Part shown: one piece after another, positions 1-12,304 of the stretch
Position numbering within the stretch: position 1 is the first letter of the stretch
Layout of the letters: every line of letters begins with the position of its first letter
NCBI GenBank assembly: GCA_025449115.1
Contig: JAHLKC010000025.1
Span: 293,501-357,500, forward strand
Reading direction: 5' to 3'
Source of the DNA: Chytridium lagenaria
Lineage: Eukaryota; Chytridiomycota; Chytridiomycetes; Chytridiales; Chytridiaceae
DNA: 64,000 nucleotides
Translations under genes and position numbers: made by a program
The notes under the pieces: model-generated
What the model was told of the DNA's origin: nothing
Database searches by the model: none
What the model saw: only the letters and a program-made list of their open reading frames with translations

Positions 1-249
1 CTTGTTTTCACGTTTTATGAAGGTGCTCAAGCTTTCGGGGCTCCAAAAGACCCCAATCACATACTACAGCCGGGGGAGTTGAGGAATGTCGCATTTAAAG
101 ACCTTGAAAATGTGGACATGAGACAGGATGCTGAAGGCTGGGACGCCGTACTTGATGGCTCGTGGGAGGTCATTGTAGACCGAGTGGAGCACATCGCCGA
201 TGGCAGACCTGTTCAAGCATTTTTAGCCAGAAAACGATATGGAAAATAG
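1..249 (+). CDS. 3' end of an unrecognised protein-coding gene
   Basis: An open frame runs from the first base of the window to a TAG at 247-249, giving about 82 C-terminal residues. The composition is that of a real soluble protein, with many acidic and aromatic residues (for example 'LVFTFYEGAQAFG' near the start and 'DGSWEVIVDRVEHIADG' near the end) and a basic tail 'FLARKRYGK'. No membrane segment or low-complexity stretch is visible. The beginning lies outside the window, so the fold cannot be named. The last part loosely resembles the end of a methyltransferase-like domain, but I do not claim that. The next gene starts about 225 bp downstream on the same strand. Confidence 0.55.
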   Translation, partial: LVFTFYEGAQAFGAPKDPNHILQPGELRNVAFKDLENVDMRQDAEGWDAVLDGSWEVIVDRVEHIADGRPVQAFLARKRYGK

Positions 250-474
250 AGTATATAGAAATTGTCACAACAGCCACCATTCACCCTAAAACAAAAGGGG
301 GTCGACAGGGGCCAACAAACAACAACAAAACGACAACAAAACAACAACAACAACACCGAACTGCACATTATCATATCCTCCACCGTTCGTCCGAGTACTC
401 ATTTATCCACTGCTCGCTCCGTCGTCAGCGTACCCACTTTTCTTCGCCGCTTTCACAAGCTTGTCAAGCCGTCA

Positions 475-2124
475 TGTATTCGCTTACAACATTACAACTA
501 GTAGCCTTGACATTGGCATCAACCGGCGTATCCGCATCCATCCTCTTTCCTTCGGTCCCACCTTTATTGTCTTCTTCAGGTGATTTGAAAGAGGCGGCTC
601 AAGTTGCCGCCGGGAACCTCCCAACTTGCATTAGACAATGTTTGGCCTGGATCGTTCCTTCTTTGCTCAAAGGCGATTTGACAAGCGATGCGGCCATAAA
701 CGATATATTGTTCTTTTACGACTCAGGTTGTGATTTAATGCCAGATTGCGATCCTTAAGATTCATTTATTTGCTAACTCGTTCTTTTCAGGATCACAAAA
801 TGATTGAAATGTGTTCCTTTGCCAGTTGCGGATTTGAGGAATTGCGGGTCTCCAAAGTAGCACGTATGGCAATTATTGGATACTGTGAAGCGTCACCAGA
901 AGAGGTGTGCACATAACCTCTGTTTTTTTTTTGTCACTGATCATAGTTCAGTCATGGTTTTCTTTGCCAAAAGGAATGTCGCTTTCAGGAGGCAGTTACG
1001 GAGGCCATTTAAGCCATATCCAATATCTTCAACAAAAAGTTGACACGTCCCCGAAATGTGCCCGCAAATGTATCGAAGCTTTCCCAGGGTTTTCCCATCC
1101 TGTCACCAAAAACGTTGTCTCAACTGTCTGTAGCTCTTCGACTAGTGTGAGTATATGTCTCGTATTCCGTTATTCCACACAACACATTGACGCCACTAAC
1201 GATTGCCTCCTATCTTCTTTAATCTATTTATTTAGGACAAGAATACCTTTTCCACCTGTATTATGCAAAGCTGCCATGGCTATTTCAGTGCAGACAGGGC
1301 AAATGCTTTCCTGACAGAATTTTGTGCTTCCCCCGAACCGATTTTTGCAGCCGGACTTATACAAGCTGCGGCTGATGATGGACCTATAATGGTAACTAAT
1401 TGTATACTCATAACGTTGTTTCTGTTATTTCACCGTCTTAGCATTAATTTCGTTATTACAACATCAATTTAACTAACACTCAATGAACGAAAATGATAAA
1501 ATTCAAAAGGATGCGCCGCCATCCTTACCTTCGGAGCCCTCTGAGCCCTCTGATCCAAACCCAACAAATGTCCCACCCCCGTCGGACCCCCAGCCTTCAC
1601 CGCCAGTTCCGACGGTCGAACCTTCCAGTCCTGGAACTGAACCTCCTCAAGAACCCTACGCCCCTCTGAAACCACACCAGCTCCTCAGCCATCGGAACCT
1701 CCAGCTTCCTCCCCGGCTTCCTATTCCACAACCACCTCCCGAAACTTCTGCTGAACCTTCTCCACAGCCTCCTCCTCCATCTACCTCTTCGCCCTTGCCG
1801 TCTCCAACTGAATCTCCATCTCCCTCTACGACGCAGTCGGAAATCTTGAGTACCTCTTCAGCTTCAGCTTCACCTACTTCGTCATCGACTATAACGACAA
1901 CCTCGTTTTTAGCTACCACCACTGCACCTCTGTTTACCACCACCTCCTCCAGAGCCACTGCAGGGGTTCCGCCTGCCGCAGGAAATGGCGGTGGTTCAGG
2001 AACTGGGCCCGGTTTAAAAACAATCTCTGAGGTTAGCCCTAACGGCTCAGTAAGAAAAGTTGGGGACGTTGAGCGGATGACGTTTTTAACGGTTGGAGTT
2101 GTTGCGTTTGCATTATTTTTATGA
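475..2124 (+). CDS. secreted GPI-anchor-like protein with two CFEM-like Cys modules
   Basis: The chosen ATG at 475 opens a signal peptide ('MYSLTTLQLVALTLASTGVSA'-like core). Module 1 has C-x3-C (about 627-641) and, after an intron ending near 791, C-x4-C and a final C before 'EASPEE' (about 812-905). Module 2 repeats this: C-x3-C at about 1057-1070, then after a 1147-1235 intron C-x4-C-x16-C (about 1260-1327). The spacing resembles the C-terminal half of CFEM domains, which are fungal surface domains, some of them haem-binding. An intron at 1392-1509 leads to a Pro/Ser/Thr-rich stalk and a hydrophobic C-terminus ('FLTVGVVAFALFL') typical of GPI addition. The first intron's donor is unresolved: a CTAAC branch and CAG acceptor are clear, but no in-phase GT is seen. 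The second intron joins out of phase, and the stalk has one frameshift near 1665. Possibly a pseudogene or indel-damaged. Confidence 0.6.
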
Positions 2125-3856
2125 AGTTTCTTATCGCACACTTTCTGCGAAATCTTTCCTTGAGATCATCTTTGTTTCATATTAGGTTTCAATTTCTTTC
2201 ATCCATTTATGCCGTCTCTTCTTTTGCATATGTGTCATAACTATGGTCCTTTTTCTTTCCACATATTTCGTTTCATTCCTTTCTCTCACACATATTTCGT
2301 TTCTTTCCTTTGTGCCATAAGTTTTTGAAAATACGCCTTCGATCTTTTGTAAAACTCACAAATAAAGAACCTGTCAAGTCATATATTCGAGTTAATTTCG
2401 AAGTGCTACTGTAAACTTGTAAATTGCCGGCTGTCTATGCTGTAGCTATATCTAAGAGATATCTTTCTGGCACGATACATGTTTGAAGGAGAAGGATGGT
2501 AGACATAGGCTAACTTGTTCTACTGGTATTACATTTATTGAGGGAAAACTTATATATGAGATTGTTTTCTAAGACAAAACCGCATCACACTTCTTTAAAT
2601 ATTGCAGAAAGAAGGATGAACAGAACACGTCCTTGAAATAAATATCATAGTTCGAGTGACGTAGAGCCGGAGCGTACTGTAAAGCTAATAAACGGGTAAA
2701 GAGCATCAAAGAAAGGGTCTTGCCATACTTACCTTGGGTACATCGAGGAAGGGAGAGACATGTATTTGGAGCGCCGTGAAGCTACAGACCCAACTCACCC
2801 GACCAAGAATAGGGCCAGGGCATTGGGCACGTAACTTCACAGCACTCCAAAGAGATGTCCTTCCCTCATCTACAGGTAAAGTGCTTTGCTAACGATTATA
2901 AACCGGTTGCGACAATGTTGCTGTTAATGGTAAACCATTTTACATCGGAAATGATCTATTTCTTATGTAAGCGTCTCGATTTGGTAGCGACGTGAAGAGG
3001 GGTGGAAGTTGCTTTATATATAAGGACCAGGGGTGGAGAGCGTTATACGACCCTACAGGTGGCGCGTGGTTGCGCCTCCAAACAAAAAATCCATCATTTG
3101 ATTAATTATAAACCTGCAGCCGAAACGGATATATGGCAAACCCACATATATATTTGGTATCTAAGGGTCCCGAAAAAATGTGGCATCGCCGGACCTTACT
3201 CCTCGAAAGTTATTTTAATTAACTTATATTGATTTTAAAATCAGTTTGCATTCAGCGTGCCTCACGTCTCCCATGAACTTTTCACTATTGGCCAATTCTC
3301 TCTTCAAAAAAAGAGTTCTAGATGCTGTGGATGCGGTTGACTTTCTCGCGATCTTATAATGAAAAAAGGGGGTCCGAAGACCCCGTTAACGGCAGCCGCC
3401 ACAAAATCTACAAAGAACAGCTTTGAAGCGTGATTGGCTCCGCAATCTTAGGCGATCACCTGCAGATTCGAAAGTCGTTGTTTGCACTTCACAACGGAAC
3501 GGTTCGTGTCCAGCTCCAAACGCTGGTAAAGTTACCGCCATCCCAAGCATGCAAAAGAACGAGTGGTTGTTATGTTTATGACCACGATAGACATATTGGG
3601 AACAATGGGTGTGGGTACACGGCGCAATTGTAAATCACTCCGCCTTTCTAGAGCGTGATTGCTGCTTGAAATCATACGGAAACAACCCAAGGTAGTCAGT
3701 TGCCCTTGCATCTGTTGCCCTTGTAAGGCTCTTCCAACGCACGACTGGAGTGAAGAGCCGCGAAGCCGGCGCAACTGTCTTCTTTCCTGCGCGAAGACAC
3801 CTTCAGGGGTCGCAACGGGCTGTATAGTTTACGCGTGAACGTTCGACAAAGGTCTG
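2125..3856. other. intergenic region without a convincing gene
   Basis: This 1.7-kb stretch contains only short overlapping open frames with no domain or signal peptide. It starts with the T-rich 3' flank of the previous gene (AATAAA at about 2361) and contains the hairpin at 2727-2881. The last few hundred bases are presumably the promoter and leader of the large kinase gene that begins at 3857. No tRNA or other RNA gene was recognised. Confidence 0.6.
2727..2881. repeat. long imperfect hairpin (MITE-like or structured RNA)
   Basis: The stretch 2743-2785 is matched in inverted orientation by 2831-2871. Shared blocks include GAGG.AAGG, GACAT, TTTGGAG and GTGAAG. Weaker pairing extends outward to about 2727 and 2881, around a loop of about 45 nt. 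It lies alone in a non-coding region about 600 bp after the previous gene. It could be a small non-autonomous transposon (MITE) or a folded RNA. No clean target-site duplication could be fixed. Confidence 0.5.
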
Positions 3857-6800
3857 ATGTTTAGTGGGAAAGCGTCGGTCACCGGCGCCGGCTCTTCACA
3901 AGTATCAAACCCTAGACAGTTACCTTCCGGTGGTCCTCCAGCGAGTCATGATGAATCCAAAGCCCCTCCTTCAACATCAACAACACCACGAACAATGCCT
4001 CCCTTTTCACCAAACCATCGGAGAACCACCTCAGCCCCTGCAAACTCACCGTCTGTGCTTGTTCAAAACCTAGGCTCGGGAAAGGCAAGTGCGACCCCCG
4101 TCTCTGGTTCCTCTGGAAGCTCCACCGTTCAGCAGAGTGCGAAAGTTTCAGGCCGGCAACGGCGAACGACAGCAAACAGCTACCGTGTAACGCCTTCCAT
4201 AGAACCGAAGGACGTAAGTGGAGAGAAAATCAGCGGAAGATCTAGTGGGTCTTCACTCAAAATATCGACACCCGTTATTCAAGTTCACTCAGGATCCCAC
4301 GACAATGTGGCTGATCCGGCGTCAAAGACAGAGAAGGCCTTAATCAGCCCCACGACGGAACATGGTGAATCCCCGCAGCATCCCACAGGACTTCCAATGG
4401 GCTTCCCAGACGATGATAAATATTGGGAAGAAGCTCAACGGAGAAAGTCTCAAGTGCCATTAGCCGATGTGATGCCGCAAGAAGGCGCGGTCCGACCAAA
4501 TTCTGGACTATTCTCCCGGCTCCGTAAAACTTCAACCGCCTCAGCCATCGGGACCCATGTCAACGGAAAGGAGGACGTGCAGGTTAAGATGGAGACTTCA
4601 ACTCTTCCAAGATCACAAAAAGGATCTAGCGCTCGAGCCTCTACAGCAACGCAATCTTCAGTACACTCAAACGAGTCCCCCACTTCTCAAAATCACCACA
4701 CAAAGAGAAAGATACACCTATTACCGCATAAGTCTCAAAAGACTGAGTCGCCTTTAAAGGATGAAGAGGAGACCATTGATATAAGAAAGCTTCAAGAACT
4801 CGCCCTCAGACTAGAAGCTGGAATTCCCATAACTAAACCTGTGCACATGGAATTCCTAGCACACATCCTCCGACTCATTGAAAAGAAAGAGTTGCGATTT
4901 TACGAAGGAAAGCAAGAGCACATGGATTGCGGTTTGGAGCGGGCAACCGTCCTTCGAAAAATTCCAGCAGGCACTACAGACAAGACTCTCTTTCCTACAC
5001 CCCCCGAACCCCCCACCAAACAGAACTCTCCTTTGGCGCTTCAGATTGCGTCCATGGTTCCAGCAGAATTACTCTTCCAAATGTCACCAAGCAACGGGAC
5101 CCCGCACAGTTTCAGCAGATCATCATCGGTTCAAAAGGGTCGGAGACATTCATACTATGATCCCCCTACAACTCCTGGCGGTTCATCTCTTTCAGCGATG
5201 GGGAGCATTCATGATGATAAGAGTCGACGAAGCTCAACCAGTGATCACTATGCCGAGACATCACCTGTGCAATACAACATTCCGACAGCCCCGATACCTG
5301 AAATATGTGAAGATTCGGCGGCGACATCGGACATAAGCCTACCATATCCTATCCCGTCGGATTCGGCCTCCACGAGTACTCACTCAACCCAAAGCCATTC
5401 CTCTCTTAGCACCATCCGTCTTGATGCTGTTGATAATTCATTTGCCGCTAAAGCTGTGCCGCCTGTTTATTTACCGTCGAAGCTTAATAACGTGTTTGCA
5501 TCGACGTCTCCGAGTGGTGAATTCGAGGATTGCACAATGACTGCAACAGGCTCATCTTTAAAGAGATTACTGCCTAGGACCACAGGGACTGTGCCTGTTT
5601 TCGTTTACGATGAGGCAGAGGTATGCCATTTCTTCAACCTGTCGCCAGAAAAAACCGTCCACGAAGTTCTCTTGGAGACATTGAAAGGTTCAATGGCGGA
5701 AAAATATTGGAACAGATATAGGATGATTTTTGTAGACAAAAGATCTGGTGAGAACTATTGATTTTACACACTTTAAAGCGTTATGGGGTCTTGATATTAT
5801 ATCTTTTAACGTTATTTATGCTAATCTTTTCGGAAGGCCACGTATCGGAAAAGATGGCGTACCCTAATACCCCGCTCGATTTTTTCCTTTTGGACCCTGA
5901 AATGAAAGAGGGTAAACTTGAAGAAGGCGCATCTTGCGCACCCCTCACGTTCCGGATGCGAAGACGCAGCACTGAAAAGTTTCGCATCGTTGTTAAAGTG
6001 GAGGGGAAGGGAAGTCGTAGCGTCGTGCTAGATGTTTACACAACCGCCGGCGACGTTGAGAAAATAATGCATGTCATGGAGGGTATCAGTGATGAAGATA
6101 CGGATGACTGGGGCATCTTTAAAGAATGTAAGCCTACGACAATGGATATACACACTAAAGTAACCTAGATGCCCCTAAGTTTGGTCTTCAAAAAATCCTT
6201 GATAAAGGAAAAGATGCGAAGGAGCACAGCAAGCAACCAAAGTACTATCTTCTAACACCCAGCACCGTCATTGATCCATGGGATACCACTAAACTCTTTT
6301 TACGGCGAAAATCGAACGCCAGACGAAAGAGTTCTGGAAAGGTTCAAGTCATCCTTGGGATTGATTCTGAAAAAGAATACCGTAAGATTGTGGTTCAAGC
6401 GAGACAGTCCATGGTTGAAGGGAAATTCCCTCGAAAGTTGAGCGAAGATTTGCAGAAAAGTCAATCTACTGGAAGTTTGACGACGATCATCAGAGGTTCT
6501 GATCCTACTGAGACTATTTTCAGACCTCAGTCTTCAGGGGAACTGTTCAAGGGTTCGAGAGATGTGGTGAGCAGGGACTCCAAATCTTTGACCAAGAGAG
6601 GGTCTGAGGGAAATTTAAGTACGAAGGGGAAAAGATCGTCGCGACAGAACAGTTTGAACGAGAAAGAGATCGCGGATCAACATCGTCGGAGGAATTCAAT
6701 GGATTCTAGCTTTTCGCGGTGGCAACATCACTTTCGGATGAAATCGTCTTCAATGGAAAAGGATATTGGTTGTCTTGATTCGCCCAGCTTGACTTCGCTA

Positions 6801-9800
6801 AGGACGCAGTCAACATGTAAATCGAACGCAGTGTGTCGGGCAGAGGTGCGTATCGAAAATGAAAAACATTCTCTAATCATATATAGTCAAAATCTAAGAA
6901 GATAGCCACATTCTTTGGCGTCCAAGACAAAAAAGAAGAGCTAACAAAAATCAAATCAATACTGGATTCAAACAAATCGGCGGATGCCCGGGTAAACTAC
7001 CGAGTCTCAAACCCCTTCCCTAAAACTAATGTTGTAAAAGATATCTTTCTCGCTGAAACCCACGTTCCTTGCAAGATTCTTTTTTGCAAATCTCACTTAC
7101 TCTTCGTTGAATCTTCCTATTGATATCGTTGCGAGTAATGTGGTACCAGAGTTGTTGACAAATTAGGGTCAGCGATGCGCACGCTAATTATGCTATATTT
7201 GAGTATGATCAAGAAAGTCATGGTGAGTTTTTATTTATTTTCATATCTTCTCTTGAGGCTCTTGGCCCCTCCTACATTTTTTCAGTTCAAGATCTTTGCA
7301 GCCTTATGTTCATGACTTACATGATTGAGCCCTTCCTTCACTTGTTTGCGTTTGTTTCATTCCATTGAGGGGTTTTCTGCACTTACGTCGCTTTCCCTTC
7401 TATTTCAATTGCGGAATATTTATTACAAATCGACGATATTGAACCTCTTATTTTCTATCAGTCGAAAGGGAAATCGCCGATACCGAACGAATCTACGACC
7501 TCATGATCTCCTGGTCAAAATCCGAAACCTTTCTCTTCAAACGCAAAAACGCTTCCCGCAATCTCCTCCGCAGCCGCAGCACCCGCAAAGATCTTTCCCA
7601 AACTCAATTACCCCCATCCTCAACCTCTGCACTCGATCTTGGCTCCGATGAAGGCTTGTCGGATCACGCCGTGCACGGAACCGGGTCACGAAACTCGCGG
7701 GATTCTTTGGGATTGAGGAAGCGAATGATGAGGGGGATGCGGGGGAGTTGGGGGATGCTGGGAAAATGGGGTCGCAGGCTACTATTGCTTTACCGTCATC
7801 GACGTCCAATGCGAAGGGGTGGGCGAAGAAGGGGAAGGGTAAGAAGACTGCGGTGACTACCTCTGAGACGCCGTCGGATACGGGGGCGGCGAGTATGGAT
7901 GAATTGTTGAGGCTTTTAAATATTATTGAGAAACGAGGATCAGTTTTAGAAGGGCTTGTGAGTCGTAATGTAAGTTGAGGCCCAATCTTTTCTACTCCAT
8001 TCTTTACGTCACTCTGCGATTTTATTAGTATTCTTTAATAGACTAATTCCATTTGTTATTCTTGCTGTTGCTTTTGAACGGCATCTCTAACATTCCACTT
8101 ACTATTAATTTGGCCACGGGAATCATCTAGAACTCTCTTACGTTGTCATCAAAAGAAGGCTGGCTTTCTTTCCACGACGGCACCACATGGTCTCCAGCAT
8201 GGTGCTACATCCGCAACGCCAAATTCCACGTCCATCTCGGCAACGACCAAGATTCCACAAACCCATCTCCTCTTCTTCCCACCAAAAATTACTCACTCTC
8301 ACCGTCCCCTCCGACGATCACCAAACCCGCTCAACACCATGGACAACGCGTCTTGAAGAAGGTATTGGAAACCGACTCATCAAAGTCCACACCATCTCCC
8401 TCATCGACGATTCCATCAGTGTGTCTAGCGTCGTTGACTCCCATCCCGCTGTTGTGGATGGGATGCAGAGTGGGATTGTGGACCCTGGATGTGCGTTGGC
8501 GATACGGATTGGGAGCAGACGATGATGTTGGCGGCGTTTAGTAGTGAGGAGGCGAGGGGGTGGGTCGATCGGATTCGGGAGGTGAGGGTGCAGCTTTCGA
8601 TAAGGATGTCAAAGATGGGTGAGAGGAGTGAGAGGAGGGAGGTTGTAGAGGGGGAGAGGGAGGTGGTGGAAGGGGAGAGGGAGGTTGTGGCTGATGAACA
8701 TGATGAAGAGGAAGATGAGAACAGGAATGTTGCTATGTCTATGATTGATTTTGAGATCCATAAGGTGCTCGGACAAGGAAAATATGGAACAGTGAGTTAT
8801 GGTCATCTCTATTTGCACATTTCTCTTTTCTTTCAGCTTTAATGGCTTCAACCCGGGAAGAAAGGAAAAATAGGATTTCATACTTACATACGCTCAGGTC
8901 TTTTTATGCAGCCAAAAATCTACAGGAAGCGTTTACGCCGTCAAAATGATCTCCAAGCCCCCTCCCACCTCCCGTCTCACCGTCCTCCACGAAACCGAAA
9001 TCCTCCGCGCCCTCCAACCCCACCCCTTTATAGTGCGTCTCCACGCCGCCTTTGAATCCCCCACACACCTCTACATGGCGATGGATTATGTGAGCGGTGG
9101 GGGAGCTCTATTTCCATGTTGCCAATTTCGGAAGGTTTGATGAACCCCGGGTTCGATTCTACGCGAGGGAGGTGATGATGTCTTTGGAGTATTTGCATGG
9201 GAGGGGGTTTGTGTATCGGGATTTGAAGTTGGAGAATGTGTTGTTGAGTAGGGATGGACATGTGAGGATTGCGGATTTTTGGGTTGAGTAGAAAGAGTGG
9301 AGGATGGGGATGGTGATGCGGAGGAGATATTGGGGACATTGGAGTATCTGGTAAGCACATTTTAGTGAAGTTTTACCCTGTTAAGCATCCCGGCAAACTT
9401 CTTTGTCTTTATATGCTGAATCCTTATCGTACGTCACACGGCTTCACTAAGGGTTTCAATATAACCTCCCTTTCTTTTTTAAATCCACTGACGAAATTAT
9501 TCTTTTGTTTTTATACACTAGGCTCCCGAAGTCCTCCTCATAATGGGACTTCCTTCGCCTCCGACTGGTGGGCCTTTGGCATCATCCTCCACGAAATGCT
9601 CTTCGCCCTCCACCCCTTCCACGACGACGACCCCGCAACCATCATCACCAACATCCACACCAAACCCCTCCTTCTCCCACCCCCACAACTCTCCCACATC
9701 ACCTTCTCCCCATCATCCCTCGACCTCCTCCGAAACCTCCTCATCCGAGAGCCCGCTAAACGGCTGGGACCGGGGAAACGCGTCACAGGGGAAGGATCAG

Positions 9801-9940
9801 AGTTGAGGGATCATCCGTTTTTCTTGGTGGAGGAAACGACGGGACCGCCGTTTGTGCCAGAGGTGGATGATGATCTTGATGTTAGGTTTTTTGATGAGAT
9901 GTTTACGGATATGCCGGTACCTGAGGGGATGGTTGTGTGA
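3857..9940 (+). CDS. multi-domain signalling kinase: RA-like domains, PH domain, AGC kinase (frameshifted)
   Basis: The ATG at 3857 opens about 560 residues of Ser/Thr/Pro-rich disordered sequence. A first ubiquitin-fold/RA-like segment ('[15 protein letters not shown]') crosses an intron at 5748-5836. A second ('[21 protein letters not shown]') crosses a 41-nt intron at 6128-6168. A Ser/Arg-rich linker and another 41-nt intron (6846-6886) lead to a third RA-like part ending '[13 protein letters not shown]' (about 7510-7550). A PH domain spans about 8145-8610 ('[21 protein letters not shown]' to '[16 protein letters not shown]'). The kinase has a Gly loop 'GQGKYGTV' (about 8770), 'VYAVKMISK' (8930), '[11 protein letters not shown]' (9215), DFG (9272), APE (9522), '[11 protein letters not shown]' (9560) and the AGC tail '[10 protein letters not shown]', stop 9938-9940. 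It is probably a Ras/phosphoinositide-responsive membrane-recruited kinase (inference). Frameshifts occur near 7165, 7680, 8310, 8520, 9095, 9275 and 9540. It could be two adjacent genes. Confidence 0.65.
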
Positions 9941-10233
9941 GACGTGGGAATTGTTTTTGTGAGACTTTATTGATTTTACATATCTCTTTTATTATAACCA
10001 CGTACTATGTGGTAAACATATTATCAAATATACATATACAAGTTATTACCATTTTTCTACTCGCGTTACCAAAGTTTACATTTTAGCGGTCGAAAATTAA
10101 TTCGAAATCATTAAACCACCTCTCCGTCGTTCTGATTCGTCATCCCAATCAAACAATGCAGACACCGCGTCCTTATTTCCAGCGTGAACTTCCACCTATA
10201 CCATCTTCCTTAACCGTCGCCTCTTCCTCCATC

Positions 10234-11700
10234 ATGCACATCTCCCCCCTCCTCCTCTCCCTCCTCCTTCTCCCTACAACCTCCGCATCCCCCCTCTTCA
10301 CCGGCATAAAACCTTTTCTCCGTGCAAGAAAATTCTGCAGTTACATATCAACCCGCTGCAACATCACAAAGTACAACACCGCACCCATGTTTCCCGTATT
10401 AACCACAACTCAGTCCATGCACGTCACTCACACCTTGTAACGCCACACCAGCGCTGCAGAGACGATACAAGGAAAATTATTGTGATGTGGGGTTGTTTGC
10501 GGGGACGGGGGTTCAACCGCCTTTGGTGGGGAATATCACGGAGGATCAACGAATGTGTTGGGTAATTCGGTTCGTCCCCTTGTTAAAATTACTAACGTTG
10601 GTTTTTTGATTAGAACAACGGGATGACTCATATTGTGAAAGGGTGTGTGGTCGCTGCTGAGAGGATTGTGACGTCTGGGTCATATTGGGGGTCATATGAT
10701 AGTTTAGGATACTACGAAAAGAATCATTGCGAGAAGGTGTTTAGTGCTTTACCGATGGTTGGATTTGACACCGTTTTTTTTTTTCCCCTCTTTTTTTTGT
10801 TGTTTGCATTTTGTGTAGGTTTTAGGGGTTCCTGTACGGCATTTGTTGGCGTATTTCATGTATAAAAATGGAGCGAGGAAGGATGATGTGAAATGTGAGT
10901 TTGATCATATTTAGCGTTCTTTTTTTTTTTTTTTTTTTTTGGATGGTCTAATCAACTTTTCATGCTCACATGAATCTTTGCAAAGTCACGTCACCAACGC
11001 TTTACCATAACGTGACAACGTTGATCAAGGACCGGAATTGGTGTATTCAAACATCAAAGAGTTGTGGGATCATGTAATTTTCTATTATTTAGTCAAAGCT
11101 TACACCCCCACCAAGACCATGTGAAACCTGGGGAAGTTGTTGCAGCGACGACCGTATCCAAAGATGGTGGACGTTACGAAATTGCGATGCGATATGGACG
11201 TCCACTTACACTGAGATTCTGAATGGCATTCGGTTTTTGACGACAAAGTCTGCACAACAGCGGTGTTGGTTTCAAGTAAGGCTTGGGCTTATTTTTCTTT
11301 GGGCGTTGATTGTTTGTAGAAGGGCGTTGTGAGGAATGTTGCGGTGGATCATGAGGTTAGGGATTGTGTGGATGTGGCTTTGAAAATGGTGAGGGGGGAC
11401 CGAGGTATCGACCAAAGTCGGTGCAGGGGATGTATAGTGCGGTGAGGTGGTATGCGACGAGTTATCGGGGTGGGAATTGTGCAAAGGTATAAATATTTCT
11501 TATTGTTTGTTTTTTTTTTGTTTGCTTCTTTATGTAAAGCTATGACTCTTTTTTTTCGAGTCTTGATGTGACTCTTTTTTTTTCGGGTGTTAATCAGACT
11601 ATTTTATTTCCTTTATTTTCTCTATTACTGTGGTATTTTTTTGACGGTGTTTTCTTTTATGGGGGTTTAGGTGCTCGGGTTTACCGCTGAAAGTGTTTAA
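10234..11700 (+). CDS. unrecognised secreted Cys-containing protein, about eight exons
   Basis: The ATG at 10234 starts a signal peptide ('MHISPLLLSLLLLPTTSAS'). Exons that keep one frame are 10234-10395, 10460-10561, 10614-10736, 10819-10894 and from 10986 to about 11079. They continue from about 11097 (one shift near 11205) to 11275, then about 11322-11485, and end with a short exon 11671-11700 (TAA). Every listed junction is GT-AG and most preserve phase. Recognisable pieces are 'RRYKENYCDVGLFAGTG', 'NNGMTHIVKGCVVAAERIV', 'GYYEKNHCEK' and 'YSAVRWYATSYRGGNC'. There are N-glycosylation sequons and scattered Cys, and no membrane helix after the signal. A G-run near 11396 breaks the frame once. 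I do not recognise the family. Given the signal peptide it acts outside the cell or in the wall. Confidence 0.5.
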
Positions 11701-12136
11701 GACACCGGAACGCTCAACTTGGATAAAGAGGTGTGTTTTATTTTGTCCCATGCATACAATAGACGCAATACATATCATCCGCTTTTCCGTTTTCACATGT
11801 TGACGATGGATTGCGATTGAACAGCCCAACTGTTATATCAAATTCATACAGAGAGGGAATAATCCATAATTAATAGAAGGGAAAGAATTCTTGGGGTACT
11901 TTGTTGCATAAGTGTTCAATTTTCATCTTTGTCACGGGTTATTGGAGTGGGACGGAATGCGCGACACGAGTCCGTTTGATAACAATTTGACTTTGATGTT
12001 GGAATGCCTTTGACACGTACAAGCGCGCGTGACGTTGAGGTGTCTCCCAATGCATAACCTTTCCTTTGAAAAGAGGTATGTATTATAAGCGCATGGGTGA
12101 CGTTGTTGTAGGGAGACGATTCTCCACTCACCCACC
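11701..12136. other. intergenic region, upstream of the LEA-like gene
   Basis: About 430 bp with no supported gene. Short antisense frames around 11600-12230 show no domain. The right half leads into the TATA box of the next gene and probably holds its control elements. No RNA gene was recognised. Confidence 0.5.
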
Positions 12137-12144
12137 TATATAAA
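12137..12144 (+). promoter_or_regulatory. TATA box of the LEA-like gene
   Basis: TATATAAA at 12137-12144 lies about 160 bp upstream of the ATG at 12305, inside a CT-rich stretch. Position and sequence fit a TATA-driven, inducible promoter, which is common for stress genes. The start of transcription is inferred, not seen. Confidence 0.5.
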
Positions 12145-12304
12145 GGTGAAGCTACCCCTTTTCCAACAGCCCGATTCGCTCTAAAATTAAACAACGCGTT
12201 GCTCAGGAGCACTACATATCCACTCATTGACTCACTTGATTACTCATAAGAGTGAGTGAACAATACCCACGCTTCGTCTTTTTAATTTGTCTTTCGTTTT
12301 AAGT

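Noticed and set aside
715..790. U12-type intron (ATCCTT word at 749) in the CFEM-like gene
   Set aside because: The bases before the word do not give an AT or GT start, and the branch site is of the ordinary CTAAC type.
1656..2141. 161-residue minus-strand open frame opposite the Pro-rich stalk
   Set aside because: Low-complexity Glu/Gly/Val sequence that is the mirror of the Pro/Ser/Thr codons on the plus strand.
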